A stretch of DNA of 64,000 nt from Rhodoferax sp. Its GTDB lineage: Bacteria; Pseudomonadota; Gammaproteobacteria; Burkholderiales; Burkholderiaceae_C. Below, in pieces: positions 21,618-33,116 of this stretch. Both the position numbers and the translations under genes were made by a program. Every line of letters begins with the position of its first letter. The stretch's first letter is position 1. Under the pieces are notes generated by a model. The model made no database searches, had not been told where the DNA came from, and saw only the letters and a program-made list of their open reading frames with translations. The stretch is taken from contig NZ_JAMPYG010000007.1 in NCBI RefSeq assembly GCF_023700745.1, positions 1 to 64,000 of the forward strand, read 5' to 3'.

Positions 21618-22382
21618 ATGAAGCCCAATGCCTACCGACTCACGGCGTCAACCGGAATTCACAAAGGAGACCGCGATTACCAGCAGGATCAGGTGACTGT
21701 GCTCAGTCATTCCCGCGTCAAAGGGTGTCTGCTGGCCGTCCTGGCGGATGGCATGGGGGGCCGCAGTGGGGGCCGCAAAGCCTCGGACCAGGTCATGATG
21801 ACCGCACGCCAGCTTTTTGAACGCTATGACCCGGCCACCGATGACCCACAGGTCATGCTGAAACAATTGCTCATCGAGGCCCATACGGTGATCAAACTGA
21901 TTGCCATTTCATCTGAGCAGGAGCCGCACAGCACCATCGCGGCTTTTCTGCTGAACCCCACAGGGGACTGTCATTGGATTCATGCAGGCGACTCCCGTAT
22001 TTACCACTTCCACGGCAACCATCTGGTCAAGCGCACGCTTGATCACTCGTACGTTCAGCTCCTAGTAGATCGCGGGGAAATCACGCCTGAGCAGGCCCAA
22101 AACCATCCAAAATCAAATATTCTGGTCAGTTGTCTGGGTTCGGACAATGCACCGTCGGTCAGCCTGCATCACATCCCGCAGATGACCCCGGGTGACATTT
22201 TGATGGCCTGCAGTGATGGCCTCTGGCATTACTTCAACGATACCGAACTGGGCGATATCCTGTCCACACTGGCACCCCGGGAGGCCTCTGAATTCCTGAT
22301 CGAAAAAGCCAGGGCTCGAGCCCGTGGCACTGGCGACAACCTGTCGATGGTGGTCGTCAAATTTGAACCCTTGCCCGGATGA
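21618..22382 (+). CDS. PP2C-family protein phosphatase
   Basis: 254-residue cytoplasmic Mn/Mg-dependent Ser/Thr phosphatase domain. Metal-binding aspartates are visible in KGDRDYQQDQV, LAVLADGMGG, MACSDGLW and GTGDNLSMVVVKF; GDSRIYHF is also typical. No kinase or regulatory domain is attached. The ATG at 21618 lies four bases after the bamD stop, so the two are probably co-transcribed. A frame extending upstream into bamD is not needed. Partners and substrates are unknown; bacterial stand-alone PP2Cs often oppose a Hanks-type kinase, and none is in the window. Convergent with the next gene. Confidence 0.88.
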   Translation: MKPNAYRLTASTGIHKGDRDYQQDQVTVLSHSRVKGCLLAVLADGMGGRSGGRKASDQVMMTARQLFERYDPATDDPQVMLKQLLIEAHTVIKLIAISSEQEPHSTIAAFLLNPTGDCHWIHAGDSRIYHFHGNHLVKRTLDHSYVQLLVDRGEITPEQAQNHPKSNILVSCLGSDNAPSVSLHHIPQMTPGDILMACSDGLWHYFNDTELGDILSTLAPREASEFLIEKARARARGTGDNLSMVVVKFEPLPG

Positions 22383-22393
22383 GCCGGCAGGTT

Positions 22394-22777
22394 TCAACGA
22401 TCTGCCGGTGGTACCAATGGGTTTGAATCCAGACCTTGGGGCCCAGTCAAACTTTTGTCCTTGATCTTGTCAAGTGCATTGTTGGCTTTGGCACGGCGCT
22501 CCAGGTCATTCAACCTCAATTCTTGACGTCGCAGCTCATCAAGTACCCGGCGGTTTTTTAAACGGATGTTGCGCTGACAGTCAAATACCGCAAATTTTTG
22601 ATAGCAGGCGGCATTGGCCAGTTCAGCCTCAGCCAGCAATTGCGTACGCACACGCTCAATGTGCAAACGCTCTTCTTGCAACTGCAATGGGGTTGCTGAC
22701 AATGGTTCGGGGACGACCTGTGCCTGCAAGGTTGACACCAGCAGGCAGACCAGGACAAAAATGATGCGCTGACTCAT
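22394..22777 (-). CDS. Putative periplasmic protein of unknown function
   Basis: 127 residues with a clear signal peptide (MSQRIIFVLVCLLVSTLQAQ, cleavage near residue 20). A helical, Leu/Glu/Arg-rich body contains two cysteines in AACYQKFAVFDCQRNIR, which could form a disulfide, and a Pro-rich tail follows. I recognise no named domain. The ATG overlaps the zapE stop (ATGA), so it is translated with zapE. Such small coiled periplasmic proteins next to zapE recur in Comamonadaceae as hypothetical proteins, to my recollection. Confidence 0.7.
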   Translation of the reverse strand: MSQRIIFVLVCLLVSTLQAQVVPEPLSATPLQLQEERLHIERVRTQLLAEAELANAACYQKFAVFDCQRNIRLKNRRVLDELRRQELRLNDLERRAKANNALDKIKDKSLTGPQGLDSNPLVPPADR

Positions 22778-23871
22778 GTCAGGCAGGTATCAACATCCCG
22801 ACGACTCAAGGCCAGGAATTCGGCGGACTGCATTTCCTGCAGACGCGACACGGTGCGAGCAAACTCATTGGCCATCAGACCCTCCGTATAAAGCTCGGTT
22901 GCGGGCACAGCCGCAGACATGATCAGTTTAACCCGTCGGTCATAAAGCACATCCACCAGCCAGGTAAAACGGCGCGCCTCGGAGGACATGCGGGGTGGCA
23001 TTTGCGGCACATTGCCGAGCAGCACCGTATGGAACTGGCTCGCAATTTCAAGGTAATCGTTTTGTGAGCGCGGTCCGCCACAGAGCGTATTAAAGTCAAA
23101 CCACACCAGACCACCGGCTTTGCGTCGGGCATGGATTTTGCGCGCCTCGATCTGCAGGGTCGGGTCTTCATCCGGTGTTTCTGCCAGTTGCTCGAAAGCG
23201 CTGCGCATGGCCTCGTCTGCCGCCTCACCCAAGGGAAAGTGGAAAAGCTCAAGTTGAGCCAGGGTTTGCCCCCGATAGTCGGTACCGTTGTCGACATTGA
23301 TCACATGGAGATGGGCCTTCAACAAGACAATGGCGGGCAAAAATCGGTCGCGATTCAAGCCGTGAAGGTACAAGTCATCGGGTTTGAAATTGGAAGTGGT
23401 GACAAAGCCCACACCTTGCTCAAACAAGGCATTGAGCAATCTGTGCAATATCATGGCATCGGTGATGTCTGACACATGAAACTCGTCAAAACAAATCAGC
23501 CGGTACTTTGCAGCAATACGTTTGGCCAAAACATTCAGCGGATTGGCCGTGCCCTGCATACTGGCCAGTTCCCGGTGCACCTCGCGCATGAATTCGTGAA
23601 AATGCAGCCTCGTTTTACGCTTCAATGGCACGGCTGTATAAAAGCAATCCATCAGGAAGCTCTTGCCCCGACCAACGCCGCCAAACATGTAGATACCACG
23701 CGGGATGGGTGGGCGGTTGATGAGCTTTTTGAGCGCATTGGAGCGCATCTCGCGAAACTTACCCCACTCGCGGGCGCAAGTCTCCAGTACCTGCACGGCG
23801 CGCAGTTGCGCCGGGTCCGCGCTGTAACCACGCGCCAGCAACTCAGCTTGGTAGATTTTTTTAACGGTCAC
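22774..23871 (-). CDS. zapE: Cell division protein ZapE (AFG1-like ATPase)
   Basis: 365-residue P-loop ATPase. Walker A is GGVGRGKSFLMDCFY and Walker B is LICFDEFHVSDITDAM. The LLG..VPQMPP and RRFTWLVDVLYDRRVKL segments are typical of the family. ZapE destabilises FtsZ filaments at the constricting ring. The start is GTG 23871. It is 72 bases downstream of lpdA but separated from it by a strong terminator, so it needs its own promoter, which I could not identify. Confidence 0.93.
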   Translation of the reverse strand: MTVKKIYQAELLARGYSADPAQLRAVQVLETCAREWGKFREMRSNALKKLINRPPIPRGIYMFGGVGRGKSFLMDCFYTAVPLKRKTRLHFHEFMREVHRELASMQGTANPLNVLAKRIAAKYRLICFDEFHVSDITDAMILHRLLNALFEQGVGFVTTSNFKPDDLYLHGLNRDRFLPAIVLLKAHLHVINVDNGTDYRGQTLAQLELFHFPLGEAADEAMRSAFEQLAETPDEDPTLQIEARKIHARRKAGGLVWFDFNTLCGGPRSQNDYLEIASQFHTVLLGNVPQMPPRMSSEARRFTWLVDVLYDRRVKLIMSAAVPATELYTEGLMANEFARTVSRLQEMQSAEFLALSRRDVDTCLT

Positions 23872-23887
23872 TTGTGACTGGCCACTG

Positions 23888-23930
23888 AAAAAATGGCTGC
23901 CTGAACTTGCCAGTCAAGTCCCTGCAGCCA
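23888..23930 (-). terminator. Rho-independent terminator after lpdA
   Basis: On the minus strand TGGCTGC (23924-23930) pairs perfectly with GCAGCCA (23894-23900). An inner ACTTG/CAAGT stem closes the loop, and six thymines follow directly. It lies 14 bases after the lpdA stop. Confidence 0.82.
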
Positions 23931-23943
23931 CCTTCATCGCGAT

Positions 23944-25371
23944 TCAAAAGTTCAGGGTACGCTTGTCAACCGCCAGGGCTGCTTCCTTGGTCGACTCACT
24001 CAAGGACGGATGCGCATGACAGATGCGTGCAATGTCTTCGCTGCTGGCACGAAACTCCATTGCCATCACGCATTCGGCAATCAGTTCGCTGGCCATCGGA
24101 CCAACAATGTGCACACCCAGAATCTCATCGGTAGCGGCATCGGCCAGCATCTTGACCATGCCTGTGGTGTCGCCCAAGGCACGGGCGCGACCATTGGCCA
24201 GGAACGGGAAAGTCCCCGCTTTGTAGGCGACGCCATCGGCCTTGAGCTGCTGCTCGGTACGACCGACCCAGGCGATCTCGGGGCTGGTGTAAATCACCCA
24301 GGGGATGGTGTTGAAGTTGACATGGCCATGCTGACCCGCAATGCGTTCGGCCACCGCAACACCCTCTTCTTCGGCCTTGTGTGCCAGCATCGGGCCGCGT
24401 ACCACGTCGCCCACCGCCCAGACGCCAGGCAGGTTGGTCTGACAGTCAGCATCGACCACAATCGCGCCGCGTTCGTCGAGCTTGAGGCCAACCGCTTCAG
24501 CATTCAGGCCGGTGGTGTTGGGTACCCGGCCAATCGAGACAATCAATTTATCAACGTCAAGCGTCTGGACCTCGCCCTTGGCGCTGGTCCAGGCCACGCT
24601 GACACCTTTTTTGCCAACCTTGACTTCACCGACCTTGACGCCCAGTTCGATCTTGAGGCCCTGCTTGACAAAAGCTTTGTGCGCTTCCTTGGCAATTTGC
24701 TGGTCGACCGCACCCAAGAACTCCGGCAGGCCTTCCAGAATGGTCACCTCGGCACCCAGACGGCGCCAGACCGAACCCATTTCCAGACCAATCACGCCGG
24801 AGCCGATCAAGCCCAGTTTTTTCGGCACGGCCGTCAATGCCAAGGCGCCTTCGTTGGACAGCACCATGGACTCGTCAAATGCCGCACCGGGCAGCGCTCG
24901 GGCATTGGAGCCGGTGGCCACAATGATCTGTTGACCGACCAGCGTTTCTTCAGCTGCGCCCGCCACCTTGATTTCATAGCCCCCCTCAACGGCCCTGGCA
25001 AACGAAGCACGACCGTGGAAGAAGCTGACCTTGTTCTTTTTGAACAGGTACAGGATGCCATCGTTGTTCTGCTTGACCACCGCATCCTTGCGCGCCACCA
25101 TCTTGGCGGCGTCCATGCTCAGGCCCTTGACCGTGATGCCATGATCGGCAAAGTGGTGGCTGGCTTGCTCAAAATGCTCGCTCGATTGCAGCAACGCCTT
25201 GCTAGGAATGCACCCCACATTGGTGCAGGTCCCGCCCGGCGCCGGTCCACCCTTGGCGTTTTTCCATTCGTCCACACAGGCCACGTTTTTGCCCAGTTGG
25301 GCGGCACGAATGGCGGCAATGTAACCGCCGGGGCCGCCGCCAATCACGATCACATCAAATTGCTTGCTCAT
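23944..25371 (-). CDS. lpdA: Dihydrolipoyl dehydrogenase (E3)
   Basis: 475-residue flavoprotein that reoxidises dihydrolipoamide in the 2-oxoglutarate dehydrogenase complex. The N-terminal FAD-binding [10 protein letters not shown], the redox-active disulfide [13 protein letters not shown], an NAD-binding [13 protein letters not shown] and the C-terminal catalytic HAHPSLSE are all present. It follows odhB by 113 bp, a gap that contains a strong terminator-like hairpin, so expression may be partly uncoupled from sucA-odhB. Confidence 0.96.
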   Translation of the reverse strand: MSKQFDVIVIGGGPGGYIAAIRAAQLGKNVACVDEWKNAKGGPAPGGTCTNVGCIPSKALLQSSEHFEQASHHFADHGITVKGLSMDAAKMVARKDAVVKQNNDGILYLFKKNKVSFFHGRASFARAVEGGYEIKVAGAAEETLVGQQIIVATGSNARALPGAAFDESMVLSNEGALALTAVPKKLGLIGSGVIGLEMGSVWRRLGAEVTILEGLPEFLGAVDQQIAKEAHKAFVKQGLKIELGVKVGEVKVGKKGVSVAWTSAKGEVQTLDVDKLIVSIGRVPNTTGLNAEAVGLKLDERGAIVVDADCQTNLPGVWAVGDVVRGPMLAHKAEEEGVAVAERIAGQHGHVNFNTIPWVIYTSPEIAWVGRTEQQLKADGVAYKAGTFPFLANGRARALGDTTGMVKMLADAATDEILGVHIVGPMASELIAECVMAMEFRASSEDIARICHAHPSLSESTKEAALAVDKRTLNF

Positions 25372-25422
25372 TTTTTGACTTCCTATTCACTGCGGTCTGT
25401 CCCGCAAAATTATTTCAAATTG

Positions 25423-25471
25423 AAAAAACCCACCGATTACGGGCGCAGGTCGCGCGCCGTTGCGGGTGGGT
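25423..25471 (-). terminator. Terminator-like hairpin between odhB and lpdA
   Basis: On the minus strand ACCCACCCG (25463-25471) pairs with CGGTGGGT (25428-25435), with one bulge. A GC-rich inner stem forms from CGGCGCGC-like and GCGCCCG-like arms. A run of six thymines (25423-25428) follows. It sits 14 bases after the odhB stop, inside the sucA-odhB-lpdA series. Confidence 0.72.
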
Positions 25472-25484
25472 CATGCCAGATAGA

Positions 25485-26759
<1,275 letters not shown>

Positions 26760-26840
26760 AACAATTCTTTCAAAAATAATCTTGAGGGTTTGGACGACGG
26801 ACGAACGTCTGGCCAAAACGGATTGACGTGGGGTTGGACC

Positions 26841-29708
26841 TTATTTGGCCAGGACAAAACCTTTGAGCTTGCCAAAAGCGCCTTCCACCAACGCCTTTTG
26901 CTGCTCCTGGTGCAGATGCGAATAACCCACCGCCGGTGACGCCGATGCCACCCGGCCGGAGTAACCCAGCTTTTGCCCCTCAAGCATGTTCTCGTGAATG
27001 TAGTGCTGCACAAAGAACCACGCCCCCTGATTTTGCGGCTCGTCCTGCGTCCACACCACCTCGGTCGCGTTAGGGTACTTTTTCAGCTCCGTGGCAAAGG
27101 CCTTGTGCGGGAACGGGTAGAGTTGCTCGACGCGGATAATGGCCACATCGTCGCTGCCCTTTTCGTCACGTTTTTTGGCGAGGTCGTAATACACCTTGCC
27201 GGAACAGGCAATCACACGTTTGACCTTGTCACCCTTGAGCACCTTTTGATCCGGAATGATGGTCTGGAAGGAACCCTTGGTGAATTCAGTCAGCGGGGAA
27301 GCCGCATCCTTGTGACGCAACAGCGATTTGGGCGTAAAGATCACCAGCGGTTTGCGCAGGTTACGCACCATCTGACGGCGCAGCACATGGAAAATCTGGC
27401 TCGCCGTGGTCGGCTGCACCAGTTGCATGTTGGTGTCGGCCGCCAGTTGCATGAAGCGCTCGACACGCGCCGATGAGTGCTCAGGACCCTGGCCTTCATA
27501 GCCATGCGGCAGCATCATGGTCAAGCCATTGACACGCCCCCACTTGACTTCACCCGAGGCAATAAACTGGTCAATCACCACCTGGGCGCCGTTGGCAAAG
27601 TCGCCAAACTGGGCTTCCCAGATCACCAGCGTGTTGGGGTCGTTCGAGGCATAGCCATACTCAAAACCCAGCACCGCTTCTTCCGACAGGATAGAGTCAA
27701 TGACGACAAACTGCGACTGGTTTTCGGCCACATTCTGCAGCGGCACATAGGTACCCTCGTCCCACTTTTCACGGCTCTGGTCATGAATGACCGCATGACG
27801 GTGGGTAAAGGTGCCCCGGCCACAGTCTTCACCCGACAAACGCACCGGATAACCACTGGCCACCAACGACGCAAACGCCATGTGTTCACCCATGCCCCAA
27901 TCCACCGGAATATCACCGCGCCCCATGGCGGCGCGGTCATCGTAGACCTTCTTCACCAGCGGATGGGCCGTCAGGCTGGCCGGCAATGTGGTGATTTTTT
28001 CGGCCAGGCGTTTCCATTCGGCCAAAGGAATCGCCGTGTCACCCGCGTCGGTCCACTTCTTGCCCAGGAACGGTGACCAATCCACCGCGTACTTGCTCTT
28101 GAAGTTGGTCAATACCGGGTTCACGGTGTGCTTGCCCGCATCCATCGCCGCGCGGAAGGCCTTGAACATGTCATCGCCCAGCGTGGCACCCAGGCCCTGC
28201 GCAGCCAGCTTGTCGGCGTACAGCTTGCGGGTGCCGGGGTGAGCCGCAATCTTCTTGTACATGAGCGGCTGGGTCAGCGCTGGCGTGTCCTGCTCGTTGT
28301 GGCCCAGCTTGCGGAAACAGATGATGTCAAGCACCACGTCCTTGCGGAACGTCATGCGGTATTCCAGCGCCCATTGCATGGCCATCACGACGGCTTCAGG
28401 ATCATCGCCGTTGACGTGCATCACCGGCGCTTCAACGCCCTTGACGATGTCGGTGCAATACAGCGTGGAGCGGTAGTCACGCGGGTCCGAGGTGGTGAAG
28501 CCGATCTGGTTGTTGATGATCAGGTGCACGGTACCCGCCGTGGTGTAACCGCGGGTTTGCGCCAGCGCCAGGGTTTCCTGGTTGACACCTTGGCCGGCAA
28601 AGGCTGCGTCACCATGGACCAGCACCGGCAGCACCTGACGACCCGTGGGGTCGGCACGCCGGTCCATGCGGGCGCGCACCGAGCCCTCGACCACCGGATT
28701 GACAATTTCAAGGTGAGAAGGATTGAACGCCAGGCTCAGGTGCACCGGGCCACCGGGCGTGGTCACGTCGGAGCTGAAACCCTGGTGGTACTTCACGTCA
28801 CCGGCAGGCAGGTCTTCGGGTGCCGTGTGGTCAAACTCGGCAAACAAGTCGGCGGGCATTTTGCCCAGGGTGTTCACCAGCACGTTGAGGCGACCGCGGT
28901 GAGCCATGCCGATCACGATTTCCTGCACGCCCAGACTGCCGGCCTGCTGGATCAGCTGGTCCATGGCGGCAATAAAGCTCTCGCCACCTTCCAATGAAAA
29001 ACGCTTCTGACCGACATACTTGGTATGCAGGAAACGCTCCAGGCCCTCAGCGGCTGTGAGACGGTCAAGAATGTGTTTTTTCTGGTCTGCGTTGAAATTG
29101 GGCTTGCTGCGCACGCTTTCCAGCTTTTGCTGCCACCAGCGCTTTTGCGTCTGGTCGGTCAGGTACTGGTACTCTGCGCCCACGGTACCGCAGTAGGTTT
29201 CGCGCAGCGCATTGAGCAACTCGCGCAAGGGCATCTTGTCCTTGCCGAAAAACGTGTTACTGGTGTCGAACACGGTTTCCTGGTCGGCATCCTTGAAGCC
29301 GTAAAAGGCGGGGTCGAGTTCCGGAATATTCGGCCGCTCGGTGCGTTTCAAAGGGTCCAGATCGGCCCAACTGGCACCTACGTTGCGATAGGCAGCAATC
29401 AATTGCTGCACCGCCGTGCGCTTGCGGCCCATTTCGGCGTCCACACTGGCCACCACCACCTTGGTGCCACCCGCCTTGGCGCGTTGCGCGAAAGCATCGA
29501 TGACAGGCTGGTGTGCAACGTCTTTGGCATTGCTGCCGTCTACCGCCGGAACGTTTTGCAGGGAATCGAAATAGTCACGCCAGGTCTCTGGCACACTGCC
29601 TGGATTGGCCAGGTAGTTTTCATACATCTCTTCGACGTACGGGGCGTTGCCACCAAAAAGGTAGGTGTTCGCCTGATAGGCTTGATAAACCGTATTGGTC
29701 TCACTCAT
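26841..29708 (-). CDS. sucA: 2-oxoglutarate dehydrogenase E1
   Basis: 955-residue thiamine-diphosphate enzyme that decarboxylates 2-oxoglutarate in the TCA cycle. The N-terminal YLFGGNAPYVEEMYENYL (E2-binding helix region), GMAHRGRLNVLVN (thiamine site), VHGDAAFAGQG, LGHNEQDTP and the C-terminal VQPTTASQIFHVLRRQ are all typical, and the length matches the family. First gene of the sucA-odhB-lpdA series; the 183-bp upstream gap to prpE shows no promoter I could identify. Confidence 0.97.
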   Translation of the reverse strand: MSETNTVYQAYQANTYLFGGNAPYVEEMYENYLANPGSVPETWRDYFDSLQNVPAVDGSNAKDVAHQPVIDAFAQRAKAGGTKVVVASVDAEMGRKRTAVQQLIAAYRNVGASWADLDPLKRTERPNIPELDPAFYGFKDADQETVFDTSNTFFGKDKMPLRELLNALRETYCGTVGAEYQYLTDQTQKRWWQQKLESVRSKPNFNADQKKHILDRLTAAEGLERFLHTKYVGQKRFSLEGGESFIAAMDQLIQQAGSLGVQEIVIGMAHRGRLNVLVNTLGKMPADLFAEFDHTAPEDLPAGDVKYHQGFSSDVTTPGGPVHLSLAFNPSHLEIVNPVVEGSVRARMDRRADPTGRQVLPVLVHGDAAFAGQGVNQETLALAQTRGYTTAGTVHLIINNQIGFTTSDPRDYRSTLYCTDIVKGVEAPVMHVNGDDPEAVVMAMQWALEYRMTFRKDVVLDIICFRKLGHNEQDTPALTQPLMYKKIAAHPGTRKLYADKLAAQGLGATLGDDMFKAFRAAMDAGKHTVNPVLTNFKSKYAVDWSPFLGKKWTDAGDTAIPLAEWKRLAEKITTLPASLTAHPLVKKVYDDRAAMGRGDIPVDWGMGEHMAFASLVASGYPVRLSGEDCGRGTFTHRHAVIHDQSREKWDEGTYVPLQNVAENQSQFVVIDSILSEEAVLGFEYGYASNDPNTLVIWEAQFGDFANGAQVVIDQFIASGEVKWGRVNGLTMMLPHGYEGQGPEHSSARVERFMQLAADTNMQLVQPTTASQIFHVLRRQMVRNLRKPLVIFTPKSLLRHKDAASPLTEFTKGSFQTIIPDQKVLKGDKVKRVIACSGKVYYDLAKKRDEKGSDDVAIIRVEQLYPFPHKAFATELKKYPNATEVVWTQDEPQNQGAWFFVQHYIHENMLEGQKLGYSGRVASASPAVGYSHLHQEQQKALVEGAFGKLKGFVLAK

Positions 29709-29891
29709 ATTTCGCTGACTTTCATTTCCCTTGAGGAAACTTTAGCTGGTTAAAGCTGATGGTTGATTAACCTCCCGCGTCACGGCTTGACCGTTTGGCG
29801 GATGCGACAGTGGCGTTGGAAGGGCCGAATGCAGGACGGGATTGTGCCACCGAAAGGCAGAACAATCCTGACAGAAAGTTTTGACCCTAGA

Positions 29892-31787
29892 TCAGGCGTT
29901 GACTAGGTCCTTGATTTGCTGCAGGGCGGCGGGGTCGTCCATGGTGGTCAGATCACCCGGATCACGTCCCTCGCACACCGCGGTAATGGCACGGCGCAGG
30001 CACTTGCCGCTGCGCGTCTTGGGCAACACCGTGACAAAGCGCACACGAGCAGGTCGGGCCACTGCGCCCAGATCGCGATCGACCAGCTTCATGATTTCGC
30101 CTTCCAGCTTGAGCGCACTGGCTTCATCGGTCAGCAGACTGGCGTCCTTGACCACGGCAAACGCCATCGCCACCTGACCTTTGAGCTGATCCGCCACACC
30201 GACTACCGCCACTTCGGCGATATTGGGGTGCGCCGAAATGCTTTCCTCGATCTCGCGCGTGCCCAGGCGATGGCCGGCGACGTTGATCACGTCGTCAGTG
30301 CGGCCCAAAATAAAGTAGTAGCCGTCGGCATCACGCACGCCCCAGTCAAAGGTGCTGTAGACCAGCCTGCCAGGCACACTCTTCCAGTAGGTGTTGACAA
30401 AGCGCTCGTCATCACGCCACACGGTCTGCATGCAGCCGGGTGGCAGCGGGCCTTCGATGGCAACCACGCCCTTCTGGTTGGCGCCGGTCAGCTCTTCACC
30501 GGTCTGGTCGTCGAGCAATTTGACGTTGTAGCCATACACCGCCTTGCCGGGTGAGCCAAACTTGCTGACCGCTTTTTCAACGCCGTTGCACAGCGACAAA
30601 ATGGGCCAGCCGGTTTCAGTTTGCCAGTAGTTGTCGATGATCGGCTTGCCCAGACCCTCACTGATCCACTGTGCCGTGGGTTCATCCAGCGGCTCCCCCG
30701 CCAAAAACAACGCGCGCAGGCTCGACAGGTCGTATTTGGACAACAGCGCCGGGTCCTGCTTCTTGAGCACGCGCACGGCGGTGGGTGCACTGAACATCAC
30801 CGTCACCTTGTATTTTTCCACCAGACTCCACCAGATACCACCATCCGGGCGCGTTGGCAGACCTTCGTACATGATGGTCGCCATGCCGGCGATCAACGGG
30901 CCGTAAATGATGTAGCTGTGGCCCACCACCCAGCCAATGTCGCTGGTCGAAAAATAGGTTTCCCCCGCGTTGCCGGCATAAATGTGCTTCATACTGGCGG
31001 CCAGTGCCACACAATAACCGCCGGTATCGCGTTGCACCCCCTTGGGCTTGCCGGTGGTGCCACTGGTGTAGAGCGTATAGCTTGGGTGAGTAGCGTCGAC
31101 CCATTCGCATTCAACCACCGTGTCGAGGTGTTTGTTGCGCAGCGGTGCCCACAATTTGTCACGACCGGCCACCAGTGCCATCGGCACCAGACCGCGATCC
31201 ACCAGCAGGACCGACTCGGGCTTGTATTTTGAGAGACTGATAGCTTCGTCCAGCAGCGGCTTGTAGCCCACCGCCTTGCCACCGCGCGAACCGGCATCGG
31301 CACTGATGATGACCCGGGGTTCGGCGTCTTCAATACGGGAAGCCAGCGATCCAGAAGCAAAACCGCCAAAGACCACCGAGTGGATCGCGCCGATGCGCGC
31401 ACACGCCAGCATGGCAAATGCCGCTTCGGCAATCATCGGCATGTAGATCAGGACCCGGTCACCCTTGCCCACACCCAGTTCCTTCAGCACCGCTGCCATG
31501 CGCTGGACCTCGGCGTGCAGTTCACGGAACGAGTACACCTTTTCCTGATCGGTCTCGGTCGAGACAAAAATCAGCGCGGCCTGATCGGCACGGTCTTTCA
31601 GATGACGGTCTACCGCGTTGTGACACAGGTTGGTAACACCCCCCACGAACCACTTGGCAAACGGTGGCTTGCTGTAGTCGCAGATCTGGCTGGGCTGGAC
31701 CTTCCAGTCCACCAACCGGGCTTGCTCACCCCAGAAACCGTCGCGGTCAGAGAGAGATCGTTGGTGAAATTCGGCGTATGAGGTCAT
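29892..31787 (-). CDS. prpE: Propionyl-CoA synthetase (propionate-CoA ligase)
   Basis: 631-residue ANL-superfamily acyl-CoA synthetase. The AMP-binding P-loop is YTSGTTGKPKGVQRDTGG, NYWQTETGWPI is motif A5-like, and the C-terminal acetylatable lysine lies in KTRSGKCLRRAI. The PrpE subgroup, rather than acetyl-CoA synthetase, is suggested by the N-terminal SYAEFHQRSLSDRDGFWGEQA and by KGVQRDTGGYCVAL. It activates propionate to propionyl-CoA. No other propionate genes are nearby, so acetate or another short acid remains possible as substrate. Confidence 0.9.
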   Translation of the reverse strand: MTSYAEFHQRSLSDRDGFWGEQARLVDWKVQPSQICDYSKPPFAKWFVGGVTNLCHNAVDRHLKDRADQAALIFVSTETDQEKVYSFRELHAEVQRMAAVLKELGVGKGDRVLIYMPMIAEAAFAMLACARIGAIHSVVFGGFASGSLASRIEDAEPRVIISADAGSRGGKAVGYKPLLDEAISLSKYKPESVLLVDRGLVPMALVAGRDKLWAPLRNKHLDTVVECEWVDATHPSYTLYTSGTTGKPKGVQRDTGGYCVALAASMKHIYAGNAGETYFSTSDIGWVVGHSYIIYGPLIAGMATIMYEGLPTRPDGGIWWSLVEKYKVTVMFSAPTAVRVLKKQDPALLSKYDLSSLRALFLAGEPLDEPTAQWISEGLGKPIIDNYWQTETGWPILSLCNGVEKAVSKFGSPGKAVYGYNVKLLDDQTGEELTGANQKGVVAIEGPLPPGCMQTVWRDDERFVNTYWKSVPGRLVYSTFDWGVRDADGYYFILGRTDDVINVAGHRLGTREIEESISAHPNIAEVAVVGVADQLKGQVAMAFAVVKDASLLTDEASALKLEGEIMKLVDRDLGAVARPARVRFVTVLPKTRSGKCLRRAITAVCEGRDPGDLTTMDDPAALQQIKDLVNA

Positions 31788-31823
31788 GGGCTGTCTCCGA
31801 TATTTATAAAACTGAATTCATAA

Positions 31824-33116
31824 TTATGAACTTTCAGCTTGCATGGTCCTGACGTAAGTCAAAGCCCCCCGCCCCGCGCATACACCACTGGCAAGGCAAG
31901 CGGTTAACAAATACCCTCCTGTGGGGGCCTCCCAATCCAGCATTTCACCGGCGCAAAACACACCCGGCAAAGTCTCCAGCATCAATTGCCCGGTCATGGC
32001 CTCGAACAACACACCGCCAGCACTGCTGATGGCTTCGTCCAGCGGACGTGCCGCCGTCACGGTGATTGGCAGGGCCTTGATCGCCTGCGCCAACTGCCGC
32101 CCATCGGCCAATTGTTCCCTGCTCAACAACTCATACAGAATGGCCGCCTTGATGCCATCAATATGCAACCGGCTCTTGAGGTGACTTGACAATGAACGCG
32201 AGCCACGCGGATGCTGTACCTCGGCAAGTACGCGTTCAAAGGACATGTCAGGCAGCAAGTCCAGATGCAAGGTGGCTGACCCACTGGCCAGAATCTCATC
32301 CCGCAGCAAACCCGAAGCAGCATAAATCAGGCTACCCTCAACCCCCGTGGCGGTAGCGACAAACTCACCCTTGCGGACAAATTCGCGCCCCGCCGTGCTG
32401 GTGAACGCCATCGCCACGGACTTGAACGGCAAACCCGCAAAACGGCCAGCAAAGTGCGTGCTCCAACCGTTTTTCACATCAAAACCGCAATTGGCCGGCA
32501 GCAACGGGGCCACCGCCACACCTTGGGCCTTCAGCCACGGCACCCAGGCACCGGTAGAACCCAGACGCGCCCAACTGCCCCCACCCAGCGCCAGCACGAC
32601 AGCATCGGCCCGCACCTGGATGGGCCCCTGCGGCGTGTCAAAGTCCAGCAAGGTGGCTGCGGTGTCAACCCTGGTATCTGCTTTGACCGTCTTGTGCCAG
32701 CCGGTCCAGCGGTGACGCATGAAAAATGTCACTGGCAGACCCTTTTTGGGATGACGCAGACGCGTCAGCCAGGCCCGCAGCAGGGGCGCTGCTTTCATGT
32801 CAACTGGAAAAACACGCCCGGAACTACCAACAAAGGTTTCAATGCCAAGCGAAGCCGCCCAGGACCGAACCTGCCCGGCATCGAAGAACTTGAAGAGTGC
32901 CTCAATATGCTGACGGCGCTGTCCGTAACGGGCAGCAAACAAGTCGGCCGGCTCGGAATGCGTCAGGTTCAGGCCGCCTTTGCCTGCCAACAGGAATTTC
33001 CGGCCAATACTGGGCATGGCGTCGAACAAGAGCACCTGCACACCGGCGCCAGACAACACCTCAGCCGCCATCAAACCAGCCGGACCGGCACCTACCACCG
33101 CTACTTTTTTCATCAT
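31824..33116 (-). CDS. HI0933/YhiN-family flavoprotein
   Basis: 430 residues. The Rossmann FAD-binding motif is VAVVGAGPAGLMAAEVL at residues 5-21, followed by the family-specific IGRKFLLAGKGGLNLTHSEP. A C-terminal FAD segment reads GVFCAGEMLDWEAPTGGYLL. The physiological substrate of this family is not settled; it is annotated as an NAD(P)/FAD-dependent or aminoacetone-type oxidoreductase. It stands alone, divergent from trxA with a 171-bp gap. Two adjacent ATG codons begin the frame. Confidence 0.88.
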   Translation of the reverse strand: MMKKVAVVGAGPAGLMAAEVLSGAGVQVLLFDAMPSIGRKFLLAGKGGLNLTHSEPADLFAARYGQRRQHIEALFKFFDAGQVRSWAASLGIETFVGSSGRVFPVDMKAAPLLRAWLTRLRHPKKGLPVTFFMRHRWTGWHKTVKADTRVDTAATLLDFDTPQGPIQVRADAVVLALGGGSWARLGSTGAWVPWLKAQGVAVAPLLPANCGFDVKNGWSTHFAGRFAGLPFKSVAMAFTSTAGREFVRKGEFVATATGVEGSLIYAASGLLRDEILASGSATLHLDLLPDMSFERVLAEVQHPRGSRSLSSHLKSRLHIDGIKAAILYELLSREQLADGRQLAQAIKALPITVTAARPLDEAISSAGGVLFEAMTGQLMLETLPGVFCAGEMLDWEAPTGGYLLTACLASGVCAGRGALTYVRTMQAESS

